Below are positions 62,277 through 64,000 of a stretch of 64,000 nucleotides of DNA, one piece after another; the stretch's first letter is position 1, and every line of letters begins with the position of its first letter. Location: positions 1 through 64,000 of the forward strand of contig NZ_QJJJ01000022.1 in assembly GCF_003201865.1 (NCBI RefSeq), read 5' to 3'. Position numbers and translations under genes: made by a program. This stretch comes from Methylobacterium sp. B4. Its GTDB lineage: Bacteria; Pseudomonadota; Alphaproteobacteria; Rhizobiales; Beijerinckiaceae. Under the pieces are notes generated by a model that was not told the origin of the DNA, ran no database searches, and saw nothing but the letters and a program-made list of their open reading frames with translations.

Positions 62277-64000
62277 GTGTATCGCCTCACCGACATCGCG
62301 ATTTCGAATTGGTACCTCATCCGGCGCGAGCAGATCCGGATTCGCGGGGCGGCCGCGCTCGTCGGTCCGACGGGAGCGGGCAAGTCGACGATCTTCGACG
62401 CCGTCGGCACCGTGCTGGCCGGGAACAACGCGAGCCGGCTGGCGCTGAACGCCTCCGCCTCGGGCCGCAGCGCGCGCACCGTGCGCGACTACTGCCTCGG
62501 CTGGATCAGCGACCCGGCCGAGGGCGGACGCCCGACCCGGGAGGCCTGCGAGACCGTCATCGCCCTGGTGTTCGAGAACGCGGCCAGCGGGCGCGTCGTG
62601 ACCGTCGGGCTGGCGCTCGCCGCCCGCGCCGAGGAGCCGAAGGAGGAGACGCTCTCGCGCTTCATCGCGGTCGGCCACCGCTTCGAGATCGGCGATTACG
62701 TGCGCGAGACGGAAGAGGGCAGCTTCGTCGCCCCCTGGACCGAGGTCGCCGCCGACCTGCGCCGCCGGGCGGACAGCTTCGAGGAGTTCCGCACCTCCGG
62801 CGAGCGCTTCACCGCGGCGGTCCTGGCGCAACTGCGCGAGGGCGCGGCGGTGCCCGACCCGCGCCAGTTCCTGCGCACCTTCTCCAACGCGGTGGCGTTC
62901 AAGCCGATCTTCGACACCAGCGCCTTCGTGCGCAGCTTCGTCCTGGAGGCCGAGCCGCTCGACGTCGCCCGCATCCGCCAGTCGATCGAGACCTGGCGGC
63001 GTCTTCTGGAGACCATCGAGGAGCTGGAAAAGCGCCTCGCCCATCTCTCGCGCATCTGCGAACGCTACGAGGGCTGGGCGCGGGCGAGCCTCACCGCCGC
63101 CCTCGACGAGATGCGTGCGGCCGGCGCCGACCTGCGCCGCCGCATCCTCGACCACGCCGAGGCCCGCCGCCTGCTCGTCGAGGCGAGCGAGCGCCTGCGC
63201 ATCGCCCGCGAGAGCGTGGCGACGAGCCAGGGCTTCGTGCGCGAGATCGATTCGGAGATCGCCGCCCGCAAGGCGATGATCGTCGGCAGCGCCGCGGAGG
63301 CACGGCTCGCCGCCTCGAATGCCGGCCTCGCCATGGTCGCCCGCGACCGGCGCGATCTGGCGAACCGCCTCGCCGGAATCATCGGCCTCGTGCAGGATGC
63401 CGGGCGTCTCAGCGCGATCGGCGGCACTCTGCGCCGGATCGATCTCGGTGCGGCGCGCATCGTCGAGGCCTGCGCCCGCTCCGGGCTGCGCCGGGAGGCG
63501 CCGCCGGAGGACAGTCTGCGCGCCGACGGGCCGCTCAAGGGCCTGCTCGACAGCCTCGCGACCCTGCCCGACATCGGCGATGCCTTGGAGGAGCAGGCCG
63601 AGGATCTGGCCCTCAAAGCGCGCGAGCGCGAGAACGAGGTGCGGGGCCTCGATGCGCAGGTGAATGCCGGGCGCTCCGCTTCCGCGCGCCTCTCCTCCGA
63701 CACGGAGGCCTTTCGCGAGGAACTGGGTCGGCTCGGGATCGAGGCGGCGCCGATCTGCGAGCTTGCCGAGATCGTCGATCCGAAATGGGGCCCGGCGCTC
63801 GAAGGCCTCCTCGGCCGCGCCCGCGAAGCCCTGGTGGTCGAGCCCGACCGGCTCGACCGCGCCTTCGCTCTGCTCGAGTCGCGAAAAAACCAGTTCTTCC
63901 GCTGCCTGCTGGTGAAGACCACCGACACGGCCCGGCGCGCGGCGCGGCGCTTCGACGACGGGCCGATGGGCCTGATCGAGACCGAGAGCGACCATGCGGA
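62277..64000 (+). CDS. jetC: Wadjet system SMC-type ATPase JetC (N-terminal part, cut by window edge)
   Basis: 574 codons are visible; the gene runs off the right edge, so no stop is seen. GTG 62277 starts MYRLTDIAISNWYLIRREQI, followed by Walker A GPTGAGKST (residues 30-38) and DAVGTVLAGNNASRL. Then come the ATPase-head elements (FSNAVAFKPIFDTSAFVRSF) and a long coiled coil rich in Arg, Glu and Ala from about residue 230 (ETWRRLLETIEELEKRLAHL). A hinge-like segment (WGPALEGLLGRAREALVVEP) begins near 505. This is the JetC/MukB-like SMC motor. The C-terminal head with Walker B and a jetD nuclease should lie downstream. Confidence 0.85.
   Translation, partial: MYRLTDIAISNWYLIRREQIRIRGAAALVGPTGAGKSTIFDAVGTVLAGNNASRLALNASASGRSARTVRDYCLGWISDPAEGGRPTREACETVIALVFENAASGRVVTVGLALAARAEEPKEETLSRFIAVGHRFEIGDYVRETEEGSFVAPWTEVAADLRRRADSFEEFRTSGERFTAAVLAQLREGAAVPDPRQFLRTFSNAVAFKPIFDTSAFVRSFVLEAEPLDVARIRQSIETWRRLLETIEELEKRLAHLSRICERYEGWARASLTAALDEMRAAGADLRRRILDHAEARRLLVEASERLRIARESVATSQGFVREIDSEIAARKAMIVGSAAEARLAASNAGLAMVARDRRDLANRLAGIIGLVQDAGRLSAIGGTLRRIDLGAARIVEACARSGLRREAPPEDSLRADGPLKGLLDSLATLPDIGDALEEQAEDLALKARERENEVRGLDAQVNAGRSASARLSSDTEAFREELGRLGIEAAPICELAEIVDPKWGPALEGLLGRAREALVVEPDRLDRAFALLESRKNQFFRCLLVKTTDTARRAARRFDDGPMGLIETESDHA

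Noticed and set aside
61981-62448. Plus frame from ATG 61981 with a good GGAGG site
   Set aside because: It runs through the start of jetC in another frame with Arg/Ser-rich sequence and no family pattern.
62082-63995. 637-codon open frame on the minus strand across the jetC region
   Set aside because: It mirrors the jetC-like frame in GC-rich DNA; the plus frame has Walker A, coiled coil and family similarity, while the minus product has no recognisable domain.

Overview
The window is very GC-rich, densely coded, alphaproteobacterial DNA that looks like a Methylorubrum/Methylobacterium chromosome (M. extorquens type). The basis is gene content rather than any search: an fdh4AB-like formate dehydrogenase pair, an oxalate uptake and oxalyl-CoA reduction cluster (OxlT-type antiporter, PanE2-type reductase, CoA ligase), Rhizobiales-type housekeeping proteins (FYDLN-acid protein, DUF3126, class II AroA), and a palindromic intergenic repeat of a type I associate with this group.

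Layout. 1-218 is the start of an OxlT paralog that leaves the left edge. 219-958 has no large gene but holds two overlooked tandem ORFs for very small membrane proteins. 959-5647 carries a UbiH-type monooxygenase, tesB and a sigma-54-type glnK-amtB nitrogen operon. 5945-12325 carries a beta-barrel porin, ftsK and a TonB receptor. 12322-15219 is the fdh4AB-like pair with two striking inverted repeats upstream. 15245-20448 holds pyrD, a self-cleavable-type S24 regulator, DUF proteins, cysE and an HTH-shikimate-kinase fusion regulator. 20743-28353 is a signalling island: a periplasmic binding protein translationally coupled to a histidine kinase, an OmpR-type regulator, and a divergent receiver-kinase hybrid. 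28363-31805 is a siderophore receptor plus PepSY protein; 32055-34094 is a sulfite-oxidase-like protein with its own flavin reductase. 35291-37663 is aroA-cmk-DUF167, followed by a dual GGDEF-EAL enzyme and tRNA-Thr(UGU). 40711-44060 has a membrane hydrolase, a creatininase-family enzyme and two CsbD-type stress proteins. 44352-49145 is the oxalate operon, which takes up oxalate, activates it to oxalyl-CoA and reduces that to glyoxylate. 49289-55458 holds small hypotheticals, an MFS exporter with divergent LysR, a tautomerase, a CitE-like lyase, a Tyr/Gly-rich secreted protein and a HAD phosphatase.

The right end is the most unusual part. jetA-like and jetB-like genes (55599-57657) and the start of a jetC-like SMC ATPase (62277 to the window end, incomplete) are three parts of a Wadjet plasmid-defence system. 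They are normally adjacent, but here they are separated by about 4.6 kb on mixed strands: a LysR/glyoxalase-fold dioxygenase/esterase quinone-detoxification module, a helix-hairpin-helix protein, two tiny membrane proteins and a dispersed palindrome. The jetD nuclease would be expected just beyond the right edge.

No insertion sequence, CRISPR array, rRNA or phage was seen. All assignments come from reading the sequence and family knowledge; no database search was run.
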